A stretch of 48,575 nucleotides of DNA from Gnetum montanum (GCA_015680685.1 MNCI01030702.1:41327-89901), one strand, 5' to 3'. Positions 10,228 to 22,452 are shown, counted from the stretch's first letter. Numbers and translations: made by a program. The notes: generated by a model from the sequence alone, not told the origin.

Positions 10228-10660
10228 AAGCAAAAACATTATGACCAATTAGAATGTCTTAACAAGTTTGGAAAACATCCTAGTCAGAGATGAAATTAGC
10301 CTTTGTAAAAAGCTCTAAGGTGTTTATCTAAAATGCTTAAGGAATTCAACAAAAGGGCACTATTACAACCTTCCAAAGCAAAAACATTATGACCAATTAG
10401 AATTTCTTAACAAGTTTGGAAAACATCCTAATCAGAGGTTAAATTAGCCTTTGTAAAAGGCTCTAATGTGTTTATCTAATAAGCTTAAGGAATTCAACAA
10501 AAAGACACTATTGCAACCTTTCAAAGCAAAAACATTATGGCCTATCAGACTTAGCAAATTTAGACAAAACATCTAGTTGAAGGTGAAATTAGCCTCTGTA
10601 AAAAGCTCTTGGGTATTTATCTAAATTAGCTTGAGAAATTCCATAAAAGCATTGATACCA
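10228..10660 (+). repeat. 148-bp tandem repeat, nearly three copies
   Basis: Units start at 10228, 10376 and 10524 with AAGCAAAAACATTATG and contain AAATTAGCCTTTGTAAAA and TTAAGGAATTCAACAAAA. Copies 1 and 2 are closely similar; copy 3 is more diverged and fades near 10660. Confidence 0.9.
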
Positions 10661-12388
10661 TATTTTTCAATATTTATAACAAAACAAATTATGGCCAAAA
10701 CTATGTCTAAGTCTAAATTATGCATAAATTTAGAAAAAGCATCTAAATTATGCAGAGCATGCATAAATTTGGAAAAAATATCTAAACTATGCAAAGATTT
10801 GGAAAAAAGCATGATAAACTTAGAAAAATCCATGAAGCCATAATAGAAACTTATTTAAAATAGAAAAAGCTTTTAATCTCCTAGAAAAAAAGTAAGAAAT
10901 CAACCACTTCTATTTTGGGGCAATGTGCTACAACCTTAGCAAAAAATTCATAAAAAACTCATCTTAAATCCAATCAAAGTAATTTGACCTGCATTGCAAA
11001 GCTGGGGCCAAGGACTATGCAGCCATGACCAGAAAATAGTAAGAACCTTAGCCATTTTCTTATGAAAGTCTACATGAAGTTACAAAAGGCACAAACGACC
11101 TAACTGCACAATGTTGGGAAAATAGCCATAACTCCCTTATTTCAAAGCCAAATTAAATCATAAAACAACCATTGCATAAGCCTAAACAAAGGGCTACGAA
11201 TCCATAACCTTTGATTTCACAAATATGAACTGTTCTACTAAAAAAATAACCTAGCCATGCCCCAAAATTTTGGGAAAAAGCCACAAAAAAACAAGGCTTG
11301 TTTTCAAAATCAAACCTACAAAAGCTAAAAGTGGCAAAATAACCATAGATCTACATGGGAGCAGCCAAGATAGGAGGTGGGATTTTTTCAAAATTTTGAC
11401 ATAATCTCCCCATCAAAGTAGATCTAAAAAGATAGCCCTAACACTTGGAAGGCAAGAAAAACTAGAATGAAACCATAAAAACAAAGGCAAAAATGGGTAG
11501 AATTGCCTACCTTGGAGTAATGAAAAATGGAGCCTGAATTAAGATAGGCCTTGGAATCTCTAATAACTCCCTAAAGTACTCATCCATCCTCTAGATTATG
11601 GGGTTCTTGCTCTTTTCTCCTCCTTTTTTTAGTGCCATTACAAGCTGAACGTTAAGAGAGAGAGAAAGTAGGAGAAGATGGGAGTTCTACATTGACTGAA
11701 AGGGAGATGGGAGTCTTCCATGCTAAAGATTGGTTGTGGTTGCCATAAGAATCTCTACCAGAGCTCTCCTCCAATGTGTTTTTGTTGAAGAATGACAATT
11801 ATGAGTAGGATTTGCAAATTTTTACTTATAAAACCCACGAAAACCTAAACAAAAGCCCTAGTTGCTAATTCAATGCACCATGACTACAAGCGCACTAAAG
11901 AAAATGGGGGGCAAGTTTAGTTTGCATTGGTTTTAGGGGAGAAACAACTTCACTTTTCAAGATTTTAAATTTTTGAATGGTAGGCTCCACCTTGCAGCTT
12001 CCCTTTTTTTACCAAACTTACCAATTGTAGTGCTTAAAACATTATGGAAACCTTACCCCCATGCATCCATGCTAAGAATACCATGCCCCGTGTGGAAACA
12101 TGTTTATCATTTTTTAAATTTATTAGCATTACAATATCTTTTTATTTTTAGTAACCCAAACATACCTTTTTCAACCTCGGGTTTTCAAATTTAGACAAAA
12201 CATGAGAATGGCTAAGAACCATGGATTTCCACGCTAGGGCAGCAATGCCTAATGTAGAAGAAGGGTGGTAACACCAACTCTTACATCCAAAACACTCATC
12301 TGGTATAAATTTAACCCCAAAGTGGGTCCTAAACCACCACCAAATCTAGACTACAGTATCCCAACTACAAATTCTAACTAAGTGTTGA
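10661..12388. other. AT-rich non-coding stretch
   Basis: No coding region is supported. A weak A-rich repeat (TTTGGAAAAA with ATCTAAATTATGCA) runs at 10690-10850, a short AG microsatellite at 11657-11670. The phrases ACCCCAAAATTTTGGG and GCATGGAA resemble parts of the family B LTR and the satellite at 14030-17100, so it is probably retroelement-derived. Confidence 0.5.
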
Positions 12389-12784
12389 GACTACACTCTC
12401 CCCCAAATGGGAGCGTAGTCAGCCTCTTCTAGAGAGTGTAGTTAGCAGAAGGCCAGTTTCACAAATTTTGCTATGTCAAGACTATGCTCGACCCTAGTTG
12501 AGAGCGTAGTCAACCTCTCGTAGAGAGAATATTCAGCAAGAGGGCTAGTTTTGAAAATTTTTTCTAAGTGTTGAGACTACACTCTTCCCCAAATGGGAGC
12601 ATAGTCAACCTCTCGTAGAGAGTGTAGTCAACAAGAAGTAAGTTTTGGCAAGTCTAGGGACTATGCTAATCCTCAATTGGGAGCATAGTTAGCCTCCCAT
12701 GGAGAGTGTAGTCTACAAAAATCCATTTTCTCATAGATTTCACTAGCATTGAGACTAGGTTCTCCCCTAACCCAGAGCATAGTC
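12389..12784 (+). repeat. Five-copy hairpin-bearing tandem repeat
   Basis: Each unit carries an inverted repeat of about 32 bp: arms GACTACACTCTCCC and GGGAGCGTAGTC around CCAAAT in unit 1. Hairpins lie at 12389-12420, 12480-12511, 12575-12606, 12659-12690 and 12753-12784, spaced 84-95 bp. Between them stands CAACCTCTCGTAGAGAGTGTAG, itself partly self-complementary, with natural variation from unit to unit. Confidence 0.85.
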
Positions 12785-13300
12785 AACCTCTCATAGAAAG
12801 TGTAGTCAGCTAGAATAGTTTCTAGCATCCTACATAATGCAGCAAAAATGCTTGCCTCAACTCCAGAATGCATTCAACTCACCTTCAGCAAGCATAGTTA
12901 GTAAAATATTTCCTTTTTGTATATCCTTTTACCCCAAAATTGTAACTACACTTGACCCCGCATGAGACCATGGAGAGAGTAGTCCCATGAAGTGTAGTCT
13001 CTAGCTTGCATTTTTTAGGTACCCTATGGTATTCTTGACATACACATGCAGTTGAAAATGTAGTCATAGTCTCACAGTCTTCCATATTCTAGCAAAGCAC
13101 ATTAAAGCATAAAATCGCTAGCCCCATCAGTACACAACATGAATAGTGACTATGTTAAGTGTAGTCTCAACTGTCCCCTCTACCATGTGGTAGTCATCCC
13201 ACATTTTTCACTAACCCTAAACCTATAAATACCTGCACCCTCAAATTTTTTAGGGTGGGTAAAATCTAAGGAGCACTTGGGAGAAAACCAAAGGCATAGT
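12785..13300 (+). promoter_or_regulatory. LTR-like promoter region with TATAAATA at 13224
   Basis: CTAACCCTAAACCTATAAATACC (read in two parts, 13211-13233) closely resembles the TATA region of the nested minus element (CTAACCCTAGCC then TTATAAGTACC). The hairpin array stands upstream, where the nested element has its 36-bp array. The region is therefore probably the U3 and R part of another Tat-like LTR, in plus orientation. LTR ends were not found. Confidence 0.5.
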
Positions 13301-14028
13301 GGTGAATCAACAAACAACCAAAGTTGCAAACCACCAGTAGAACATTGAATCTAGTAGTACACCATGGTAGCCAACTCAACAAATGCAAACACCTCGATGG
13401 AACACTAGTCTTCATGGCTAGACATCCTAGGGACTGTGACTACATTGTCCACTTATGCCTATTGTACACCACGTACCTTCTAAACCCCCTTTTGGTGTAA
13501 CTATGCTCAACTCCATGTGGGGTGGTACTCTACTTTGTTTTCACTATTTCTTTGCATTCTCTACATTTTACTTGTATTTTTCACCATCCTACTATGTAAA
13601 CACACTTAAACTACACTCAAGTGGCAGTCCTTGTGTGTCAACACTGCCCCTCCCACTAAAATGACTACACTCAACCCCACTAACATTGTTGACACCAATA
13701 ACATCATGAACATCACAAATACTACCTACACCCTTAGCATCATCTCGCATTAGTACCATAGCTAACCACACTACACCCATGTTGCATCTAGTAAGTTCCT
13801 ATTTGATCAACCAGACCATCTAGGGCATCCTATCTCCACCTCCAATAGGCCCTCACATAGATTTGAGGTTAGGCTATTTTCCCGTGAACCTTGATGTTCT
13901 AGCCATCAATTGTTTTGATTGTTACAAACCCGCATGACCTAGAACCCCTCCAAGCATCTCCAATAGCCTCGAAACCTCGTCAAACCTAGTTGAAACTAAT
14001 CAAAACTGGTCGAAACTTGGGATTTTGT
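13301..14028. other. Non-coding stretch between LTR-like region and satellite
   Basis: Further CACTACACTCAA-type phrases related to the hairpin array occur to about 13760. After that no repeat or coding region is recognised. It probably belongs to the same decayed element leader. Confidence 0.4.
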
Positions 14029-17000
14029 GTTTTCCACACTAGGAGAGAATTCTTCCCTACTAAGCCTTTCACCCTCAACATGGAAATATGGGGAAACCAA
14101 AAATTACTTAAGTTGGTGACCTAATGACCATTTCTTGATGCCCAATGATCCCTAGACCTTGCTAGAACCCTCTAGAGCTTCCAGAAGCCTCAAAATGGGT
14201 TTAAAATGGAAAAAATCTATTATCCCCCTCTCATCCATATTGAGGCCATCATTTCCAGCATGGAAGAAATTGAGGAAGTTGCATGAGACACTTAGAAGCC
14301 TCCAAACTATCAAATCTTGACACCCAACATTGACCATCAACATTAGCAACCCCAAAGGTTGACATGCATGGTTGATTAGCTGTAGATATGGCCTAGATCT
14401 AACTTTATTGGTTCAAAGGATATCTTCCATGCTGAGTCTTCACCCCCAGCATGGAAAAATTTTGGGAAGCCTAAAAACCCCCTTATAGCCCCCAAAATGA
14501 CTAGATTTCAACCTTAGGCACTAATGATTGATTCTGGCAATACTATGAGCACTCATGCATGGCCAGATCTACCAAAAATGATCAAAAAAGCATTACCCTC
14601 AACTTACCACACTGATCATGGAAGCCCTAGCATGGGAAGAGGGGAAAAAATCCAAAAAATGTCTTATAAATCTTGAAATAATCAAATTTCAAAGTTAGAT
14701 GATAGTACGCGACACTGGCAACCTTAGGGGCCTCCGTGCATAATCGATAGTGGTCAAAAGTGTCCAAAAAGATTTCCCCCAAATTTTACATGTTGAGCTT
14801 GGAAGCCCTAGCATGGAAAAAGGAGGGAAGTTTAAAAAATTCCTTTTCAACCTTAAAATAATGAAATTTTAACATCAAGTAGCAACAATCATTGCTAGTA
14901 GACCCAAAAACCTGCAAGCATGCTCAAAATTAGCCAAAAATCACCAAAAATATTTTCCCCCATGTTTCCATGCTTAGCATGGAATCCCCAACATGGAAAA
15001 AGGGTTAGAAGCCCAAAAACCACTTATCGACCTTCAAGATAGCCAAATTTTACCACCAAGCATTGACCATCATCACTAGTAACCTTGAAAGCCTGCATGC
15101 ATGATCAAAAGTGGTCATAAAGCATTAAGAATATTTCCCCTCAATTTTCCACATTAAGCATGGAAGCCCTAGTGTGGAAAAAGGGGTAAAAGTTCAAAAA
15201 CCACCCAATAAACCTCTAAAATGATCAATCTTGGCTCCAAACCTAAGTCCTTGATCCTAGTAGCCCCAAGGGTTGACATGCAAAGTCAAATAAGGGTAAA
15301 ATGGCTCAAAAATCCACTTGCCCTTATTTTCCATGCTAACCATGGAAGCCTTAGCATGGAAGAAAGGGGGAAGCCAAAAAAACCACTTGGGAATGCCCAA
15401 AATTACCAAAACTTGAGACCATACACATGTCCTTAATCCCAATAGCCCCAAGGGTTAACATGCAAAGTTGATTGAGGAAAAATTGGGTTAAAAATCCACC
15501 TACTCTTTTTTTCCATGCTCAACATGGAAGCCTTAGCATGGAAGAAAGGGGAAGCCAAAAAAAACCATTTCGGAATTCCTAAAATTTCCAAAACTTGAGA
15601 CCATACCTAAGTCCTTGTTCTCGATAACCCTAGGGGCTGACATGTAAAGTTGATTAAGGGTAAAATGGGTCAAACTTTTACTCCCCTTTTTTTTCCACAC
15701 TCAACATGGAAGAAAGGGAGAAAGCTAACAAAACCACTTGGGAATGCCCAAAATTACCAAACTTGAGACCAAACCTAACTCCCTAACCCCAGTATCCCTA
15801 GGGACTAACATGTAAAGTCAATTGAGGGAAAAATGGGTCAAAAATCTACTTCCACTTGTTTTCTATGTTGAGCATGAAAGCCTTAGCTTGGAATAAAGGG
15901 GGGAAGCCAAACACCACTTAGGAATGCCCAAAATTTCTAAAAATTAACGACAAACCCGAGTCCTCGACCCTAGTAGCCCCAGGGGCTAACATTCAAAGTC
16001 AACTGAGAGGAAAATGGGTCAAAAATCCACTTCCCCTTTTTTCCACATTAATAATGGAAGAATTAGCATGGAAGAAATGGGGAAAGTTAAAAAACCACTT
16101 GGGAATGTCCAAAATTACCAAAACTTAAGACCAGACCCATGTCCTTAACGTCAATAGCCTTGGGGGCATACATGCAAAGTCAATTAAGAGTTAAATGGGT
16201 CAAAAATGCACTCCCCCTTATTTTCCATACTAATCATGGAATCCTTAGTGTAGAAGAAATGGGAAAGCCAAAAACCCACTTGGGAACATCCACAATTTCC
16301 AAAACTTGAGGCTAGACTCAAGTCCTTGACACCAGTAGCTTTGGGGGCTGACATGCAAAGTCGATTAAGGGTGAAATGGGTTAAAAATCCACTCCCCCTT
16401 GTTTTCCACATTGATCATGGAAGCCTATACATGGAAGAAAGAGGGGAAGCCAAAACAACCACTTGAAAATGCCCAAAATTATGAAAACATAAGGCTAGAT
16501 CCATAGTCCTTAACCCTGATAGCCCCAAGGAATGACATGTAAAGTCGATTGAGGGCAAAATGGGTCAAAAATACACTCCTTGTTTTCCATGCTAAGAATG
16601 GAAGCCTCAATTTTGAAGAAATGGAGAAGCCAAAAAACAACTTTTAAGTGCCCAAAAACTATCAAATTTTAACATAGATCCATAGTCCTTAACCCCGGTA
16701 GGCCCGGGGGATGACATGCAAAGTCGATTGAGGGAAAAATGGGTCAGAAAGCAACTCCCCCTTATTTTCCATGCTAATCATGGAATCCTTAGCATGGAAG
16801 CAAGGGGGAAGCCAAAAAAACAACTTAGAAGTTCCTAAAACTATAAAATTTTGACATAGATCTATAGTCCTTGACCTTGGTAGCCCTAAGGACTGACATG
16901 TAAAGTCAATTGAGGGAAAAATCAATCAAAAATCCACTCCCCTTTATTTTCCACGTTGAGCATGGAAGCCTCAAAGTGGAAGAAAGGGGGGAATCCAAAA

Positions 17001-17105
17001 AAAAAACTTAGAAGTTCCCAAAACTGTTGAATTTTAATATAGATCCATAACCCTTGACCTTGACAACACTCAGAGGTAACATGCATAGACCATTGTGATT
17101 TCATT
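14029..17105 (+). repeat. Roughly 180-bp satellite-like array, 16-17 monomers
   Basis: Monomers repeat TTTTCCATGCTAATCATGG, then AAGCC, TTAGCATGGAAGAAAGGGG, AAGCCAAAAAACCACTTGG, CCCAAAATTACCAAAACTTG, and GGGCTGACATGCAAAGTC. GACATG starts are near 15273, 15459, 15639, 15807, 15987, 16168, 16350, 16531, 16713 and 16894, giving a period of about 170-190 bp. Many monomers contain an inverted repeat TTCCATGCTAA / TTAGCATGGAA. The first few monomers are the most diverged. Pieces of the monomer occur in the family B LTRs (4420-4570, 22140-22270), so it may have grown from LTR sequence. Confidence 0.9.
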
Positions 17106-17236
17106 TCTTGTATTTCCCCTTATTTGAGCTTTATGTGACCTTTCTTCACCTCTACTACAATTTTTTGAATTGACCTCATCTCATTAATGACCTCAAATGG
17201 CCTTGATTGCATTAGATTTTCATATGCTTTACAGCA

Positions 17237-17299
17237 TATTAACATTATTTATTTACTTTTACCTAGGTGTCACTTAATATGCTTTTGGTTGGTGTGCAG
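17237..17299 (+). promoter_or_regulatory. Possible splice acceptor upstream of RT
   Basis: A branch-site-like TATTAAC at 17237-17243 and a T/G-rich tract end in GGTTGGTGTGCAG at 17299, shortly before pol homology starts. Ogre elements of the Tat lineage are known to splice an intron between protease and RT. No donor was identified, so this is a suggestion. Confidence 0.3.
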
Positions 17300-17414
17300 G
17301 ATCAAAGTATGAGTATCTAGGAGCAAATTAGTTTTCCTTTATGCTTACATGGACTTCATGGTGATATTAAATAGTGTATCGACCCTAATTACCTAGATAT
17401 TAAACCTAAGAGTC

Positions 17415-20400
17415 TTGTAGAGCACATAGCCTTAATAGAGAAACCTCTAGAATGGCTTGAAAACCTAGCCAACACCCTTGACTTAGAAGCAAGAGACATA
17501 ACTAAAGATCCTTTAGTTAAGGTTCATATTGCACTACATAGTGGTGAGGAGAAAACCCTTAAATTAAGTTCCTCATCAGAGCCTCGATGTGCCCAAGATA
17601 TCACTAAAGTCTTACACAAGTACATTAAAATGTTTGCCTAGTCATGCGAAGATATGCTAGGCTTAGACTCATGTCTAGTCCAGCACAACATCATAGTGGA
17701 TCCTAGCATTATACCAATTAAGCAAAAAAGTGCATAAGATTAGACCTAATTTAGCCTTGGTAGTTCATGATGAAATCTCAAAACTCTACCAAGCATGTTT
17801 CATTACGACTATTGATTATGTAGAATGGGTATCCAACATAGTGGTAGTATCTATATTTGCATTGATTTTTGAGACCTAAATAAAGCCACCATCAAGGATG
17901 ATTTTCCTTTACTTAGTATTGGTCAACTTATCAATACTATAGCCGGACATGCCTTGTTACCCTTATGGATGGATCTTTGGGATATAACCAAATTAGGATC
18001 AACCCTTAGCACTAGCTTAGCACAACCTTTATGATCCCATGGATTACTTTTTGTTATACCATTATGCCCTTTGATCTCAGCAACACTGGAGCAACATACC
18101 AAAGAGCCATGACCTATATCTTCAACAATTACATGTTAGGTTTGCTTAATGATTATGTAGAGGACATAGTTTTAAAGTCTAAGATAGCCAACGACCATGT
18201 CAATGACCTACATCTAGTGCTTAAATGATTCCTTAAATATGAGCTTAGGCTCAATCCCAAGAATTGTGTCTTTAGTGTCAACACTAATAAGATGCTTAGC
18301 TTTGTAGTCTCTAAGGTAGGGATACATGTAGATCTTGATAAGGTTAAGGCCATATCCAAATTGGCAACACCTACTAACCTTAAAGAGCTTTGGGATTACA
18401 AGGTAGACTTTAGTTTATTCATTGGTTTATTTCTAGGCTTACAGATAAGTTACAGCCCATGCACCACTAGCTTAAGAAAGGAGTTCACTATGAGTGGATG
18501 ACTCAATGCCAAGAAGCCTTTGAAAACATTAAGCAAGAATTGACACAACTAGAGACAATCTATCCTCCACAAGAGGGTAAAGTAATTTACATTTATTTTG
18601 TCATCTCTGATACATCCATTGCCTCTCTACTTTGTTAGAAACATGATGACAAAGCATAAATTCCTGTGTACTACCTTAACCATGCATTAGTAGCCCATGA
18701 GACCCGATACATAGAAGTGGAGAAGCATTGTCTAGCATTAGTTTTCTCTTTGAAGAAATGGAGATGCTACCTCTTTAGAACCCAAGTCAACATAATTTGC
18801 ATGGACAACATACTCACAGCCATAATGACCAACATCTACAAAAGTAGTTGTATAGCTCAATGGAAAGCCATAACCACAGAGTTTAACCTTCATTATATCT
18901 CTCAATCCTCAATAAAAGGTCAAGATATAGCCATACAACTCACAATTTCACCTATTGATGACCAAGCAGACATAGATCTTGAGTTTCCTTATGAACACAT
19001 TAACATAGTTAGCCAAGTGCCCAAGGGTTATGATGTAGTCATGAAATTTAACAGAGCTGCAACTACCCATGAGGCCAGTGCCACTGCAATTATAACATTT
19101 CCATCTGGTGAAGTCCAATCTTTTGCCTATTGTTTTGGGTTCCCATGTACCTACAACATAGTAGAATATGAGGGTTTGATTAGAGGGATGACAATAGCTC
19201 GTGACCTTGGAATTAGAAGCCTAGTCATCAAAGGTGATTTACAACTTGTAGTTAACTAAGTAATTAAAGTCTATGCATGCAAAGCTAAGCACTTACAACC
19301 CTACTATGATCTAGGAAAGTAATTATTACAAAAATTCATAGACATTGTTATCCAACACATACCTAGAAATAAAAACACCATAACTGATGCAATTGCAACA
19401 TTAGCCCTTAGTGTGATGCTAGATGTGTTTGGCAAGTTTCCCATCTTACGTGTAGACTGTGCTACTCCCATTACACAGAACATTGAGGATACCTTTGTCA
19501 CTATTGTTCATACTACTACTTCCAAGGAATGGTATGATGATATCAAATTTTATCTTATGCATGGTGAATCTTCACAGGGCCTGACTACTTCTTAGAAAGA
19601 TGTCATACACAAGTGGTGGAAGTAGTATGTCATCATGGGTGATAATACATTATGTCAATGGTACTACAATGGCATACTCCTAAAGTGCTTAGGCAAAATG
19701 GAAGCCAAAACAATTCTAGAGGAGGTTTACAAGGGTATTTGTGAGGGACATATAGGACCTAGAGCCATGGCCACTAAGATTAGATGGTTAGGTTACTATT
19801 GGCCCCACCTGGAAAATGACTACCTACAAAAGATTAAGTGATGTGACACATGCCAACAATATAGCAACTTGATACATGTATCACCAACTGAGTTGCATAT
19901 GACACAAATAACATGGCCATTTCAACAATGGAGGTTGGATATCACTAGACCCATAATGCCTAAATCAACCGTAGGGCATAGCTTCATCATCACTAAAATG
20001 GAATACTTTACCAAGTGGGTTGAAGCTATTTCCCTTAGGAAGACCACATCTAAAAAAGTTTACAAGTTTATCCTAGGCAACATTGTAGTCCATTTTGGCA
20101 TACCCATGGTCATAGTTATAGACAATGAACATTAATTTACCAGCCAAGAAACCAACGATTTTTGTCACAGCCTAGGCATTAAGCATTCTTTCTTGTTGCC
20201 TTACTACTCCTAAGCCAATGGATAAGTAGAAGTGAGCAACAAGGCCATCATCAACTTTCTCAAGACTATGCTCAACAAAAGCAAGTGGAAGTGGTATGGG
20301 TGGCTTGTCCATGCACTATGGGCATATAGAACAACCTATCGCATGGCAACTGACATGACCCCTTATAGCCTTGTTTATGGTTCTGAAGCTATTTTACCTC

Positions 20401-20770
20401 TTAAATTGCAGGTGCCATCACTTCAAGTAGCCTTGACCAACTTCATCACTGATAAGTAGAGTAAGGAGTTGTAAATAGCAACACCGGATTTAATGAAAGA
20501 GCGACATATGCAAGTGCTTACTTACATCAAGCACTATCAAGAGAGGTAGAAGCGACAACATCACCATAACTTGACCATGTGCAAGATCAAGGAGGGGGTT
20601 CTTATTCTCAAGACCATCCGTGAGAATGCAGACAAATTCTCAGCCAACTAGGAAGGGTCCTTCCTTGTCACCATATCCTATGGAAATGGAGTGTTCAAAA
20701 TAGCTAACATGAATGGAAATGATCTAGCCAATCCAGTCAATCATTCCTATCTAAAGCCATACTACATGTA
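17415..20770 (+). pseudogene. Family B (Tat-like) pol: RT, RNase H, aRNase H, integrase
   Basis: Remnant of the replication enzymes. Order: leader with AWS-like region and DPSIIPIKQKS (17640-17740); RT with IDFxDLNKATIKDDFPL (17865-17920), MPFDLSNTGATYQRAM (18061-18115) and YVEDI at the active site (18154-18168), where the family has YVDD; RNase H (18590-18970, with YLNHALVAHETRY); second, archaeal-type RNase H (19010-19330, with NIVEYEGLIRGM); H2C2 (GHIGPRAMATKIR, CDTCQQY); integrase with all three acids still visible (LDITRP, VIDNEH, VEVSNK) and WAYRTTYR. From 18666 to the end one frame holds with about ten stops. Earlier parts change frame once or more. The dual RNase H places it in Tat. 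Confidence 0.9.
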
Positions 20771-20805
20771 GCTGATGAACCGTCAATAAGCGAGCCTACT
20801 TTCAA

Positions 20806-20890
20806 CAGTCTACTACAACCTTAAACTAGTGACACAGCCTGCTAGGGCTTAAACTAGTACCATGGCCTGCCATGACCTTAAACTAGCAAC
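20806..20890 (+). repeat. 28-bp motif array, three units, after integrase
   Basis: Units TCTACTACAACCTTAAACTAG, CCTGCTAGGGCTTAAACTAG and CCTGCCATGACCTTAAACTAG in tandem, in the same place after integrase as 3833-3918. Confidence 0.8.
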
Positions 20891-21003
20891 ATTGGTGACT
20901 TGGATAGCCTAATTCTCATGTAGCCTCTATGCATTGTAGCATTATAATATGCAGTGGTGTTTCATATTCTAATATGCATCCGCGATATCATAGCAGCTGA
21001 CAC

Positions 21004-21040
21004 GATATCGCGTATGCGATATCACGTACGTGATATCGCA
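21004..21040. repeat. CpG-rich palindromes in LTR 2 promoter
   Basis: A perfect 26-bp palindrome lies at 21015-21040 (half site TGCGATATCACGT). It overlaps a 20-bp palindrome at 21004-21023 with one C/T mismatch. Both stand just upstream of the TATA box. Confidence 0.85.
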
Positions 21041-21055
21041 GCCTATCTCTTCATC

Positions 21056-21063
21056 TATAAATA
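21056..21063 (+). promoter_or_regulatory. TATA box of LTR 2
   Basis: TATAAATA followed by AGAGG, as in LTR 1 at 1368. Confidence 0.7.
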
Positions 21064-22452
21064 AGAGGTAGACAAATCCCATAGGCATTTTTTCAGTTCT
21101 TAGTTTTAGTGTCAAGTTTTATGTAGTTCTTTTCTTAACCCTTCTCTCCCAGTGTATGCCCGTAGTGTGGTGATTATAATTGTACGGCATCCTTATTCGA
21201 CTGTGACGTACTTGGACACACACATGACCGGAAATAAAGATCGAGATTACTTCATCATTGCATCATTTACTTAGCTTAATTATTTAATTATTTTTATTTA
21301 CTACTTTCTTAGTTAATATCTCTTCACCCTAAACTCTTGTTAAATGTGGAATGAGTACGACTTAATCACTAGCATTCAAGTGTGACTACTTAGTAACCTA
21401 GTAGCGTACTTAAGCCATGCGCTTGGTAATCCTAGTGGTAGTCATGCACAAGGTCCAAGATGTGTATGGATGATTAAGGAATAGATGCTCATCGCACTTA
21501 AGCTAACTTAGACTCTCTCTCTGTAGTACTAGTGTAGAAACACATCATACACCTCACTCTGTACTAAACCATACATGACAAAGCTAATACTAGTCCAGGT
21601 GGGAAGACAGCGAACTGCAACCTACAAGTAACTATCTAGATACCACAACTAGCCCATCTGTGGAGTTTGACCAGATCGTGCGTGAAACGCTCATATTCAT
21701 ATGGTTGAGTGTAGGGGTACCTCGCCACTCATCACACCCCATAAAACCCAAGGTAAAATTTCATTGTAAATGTGAAAATTGTAACCCAAAATGGGAAATT
21801 TCACATACTTTATACTTTTGGGGCTAAAAGATGCCTCGTAAGTGGTCAAAGTCTCATTCCCCAAGTGAAAAGAGTCACCTAGTGTTTATTTTAGGCTTGG
21901 CAAGGGGGGTGTCGTGTCATCAAAAATGACTTTTGGAATGCCAAAAAGGGAAATTTCATGGGTTTTATGGGGGTAGACATTTTTGTATGCTGAAAACACA
22001 TGCAAAGGGTAGATCTCACCTACCCTCAGTGTGGAAGGATGGGGGGTTTGAAAACTTTTCCCCCTTCAATGTAGAGACCAAAGGCACATTTTGGAAAATT
22101 TTCCCTAGAACTAGAAAGTTCCCCACCTAGAATGTTTTTCTTAGCATGAAAATTCCAAACCCCTAACATGGAAGCCACAAGAAGCAAAATTCATCAAGTC
22201 ATGCACTTCAACATTGACCAACCACTTTGACAAGCATGGTGGAGAGCTTAGTGTGGAAGATTCATCTCCAGCATGGAAGGGGTACCCTATTTACTATTTT
22301 TAGTAAATAGAATGTCCATGGGAAAGCACTTACTATTCTTAGTAACCCCCCAAATTTAGACATCCATTTCACCTAAATTTGGCATCCAATTTGCAATAAA
22401 ATTACATCAAATTTGCAGCCATTTTGTAGCCCCATTCATGGCTTCAAAACTC

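Larger units (their letters stand above)
20975..21734 (+). mobile_element. Family A LTR 2, solo (about 760 bp)
   Basis: Homologous to LTR 1 across the palindrome block, TATAAATA, GGAAATAAAGA and the terminal TCATATGGTTGAGTGTAGGGGTACCTC..CACTCATCA. The right end CTCATCA is exact (21728-21734). The left end begins TGCATCCGCGATATC, so the TGATGAG terminus is changed or lost. No internal family A sequence flanks either side, so it is a solo LTR. Left flank is family B 3' untranslated DNA equal to about 4000; right flank resumes at the equivalent of 4102, so about 100 bp including the family B PPT and LTR start are missing. No clear target duplication. Confidence 0.8.

Noticed and set aside
15257-17104. 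Several minus-strand frames resembling each other
   Set aside because: They are monomers of the roughly 180-bp satellite read in one frame; the period explains the resemblance.
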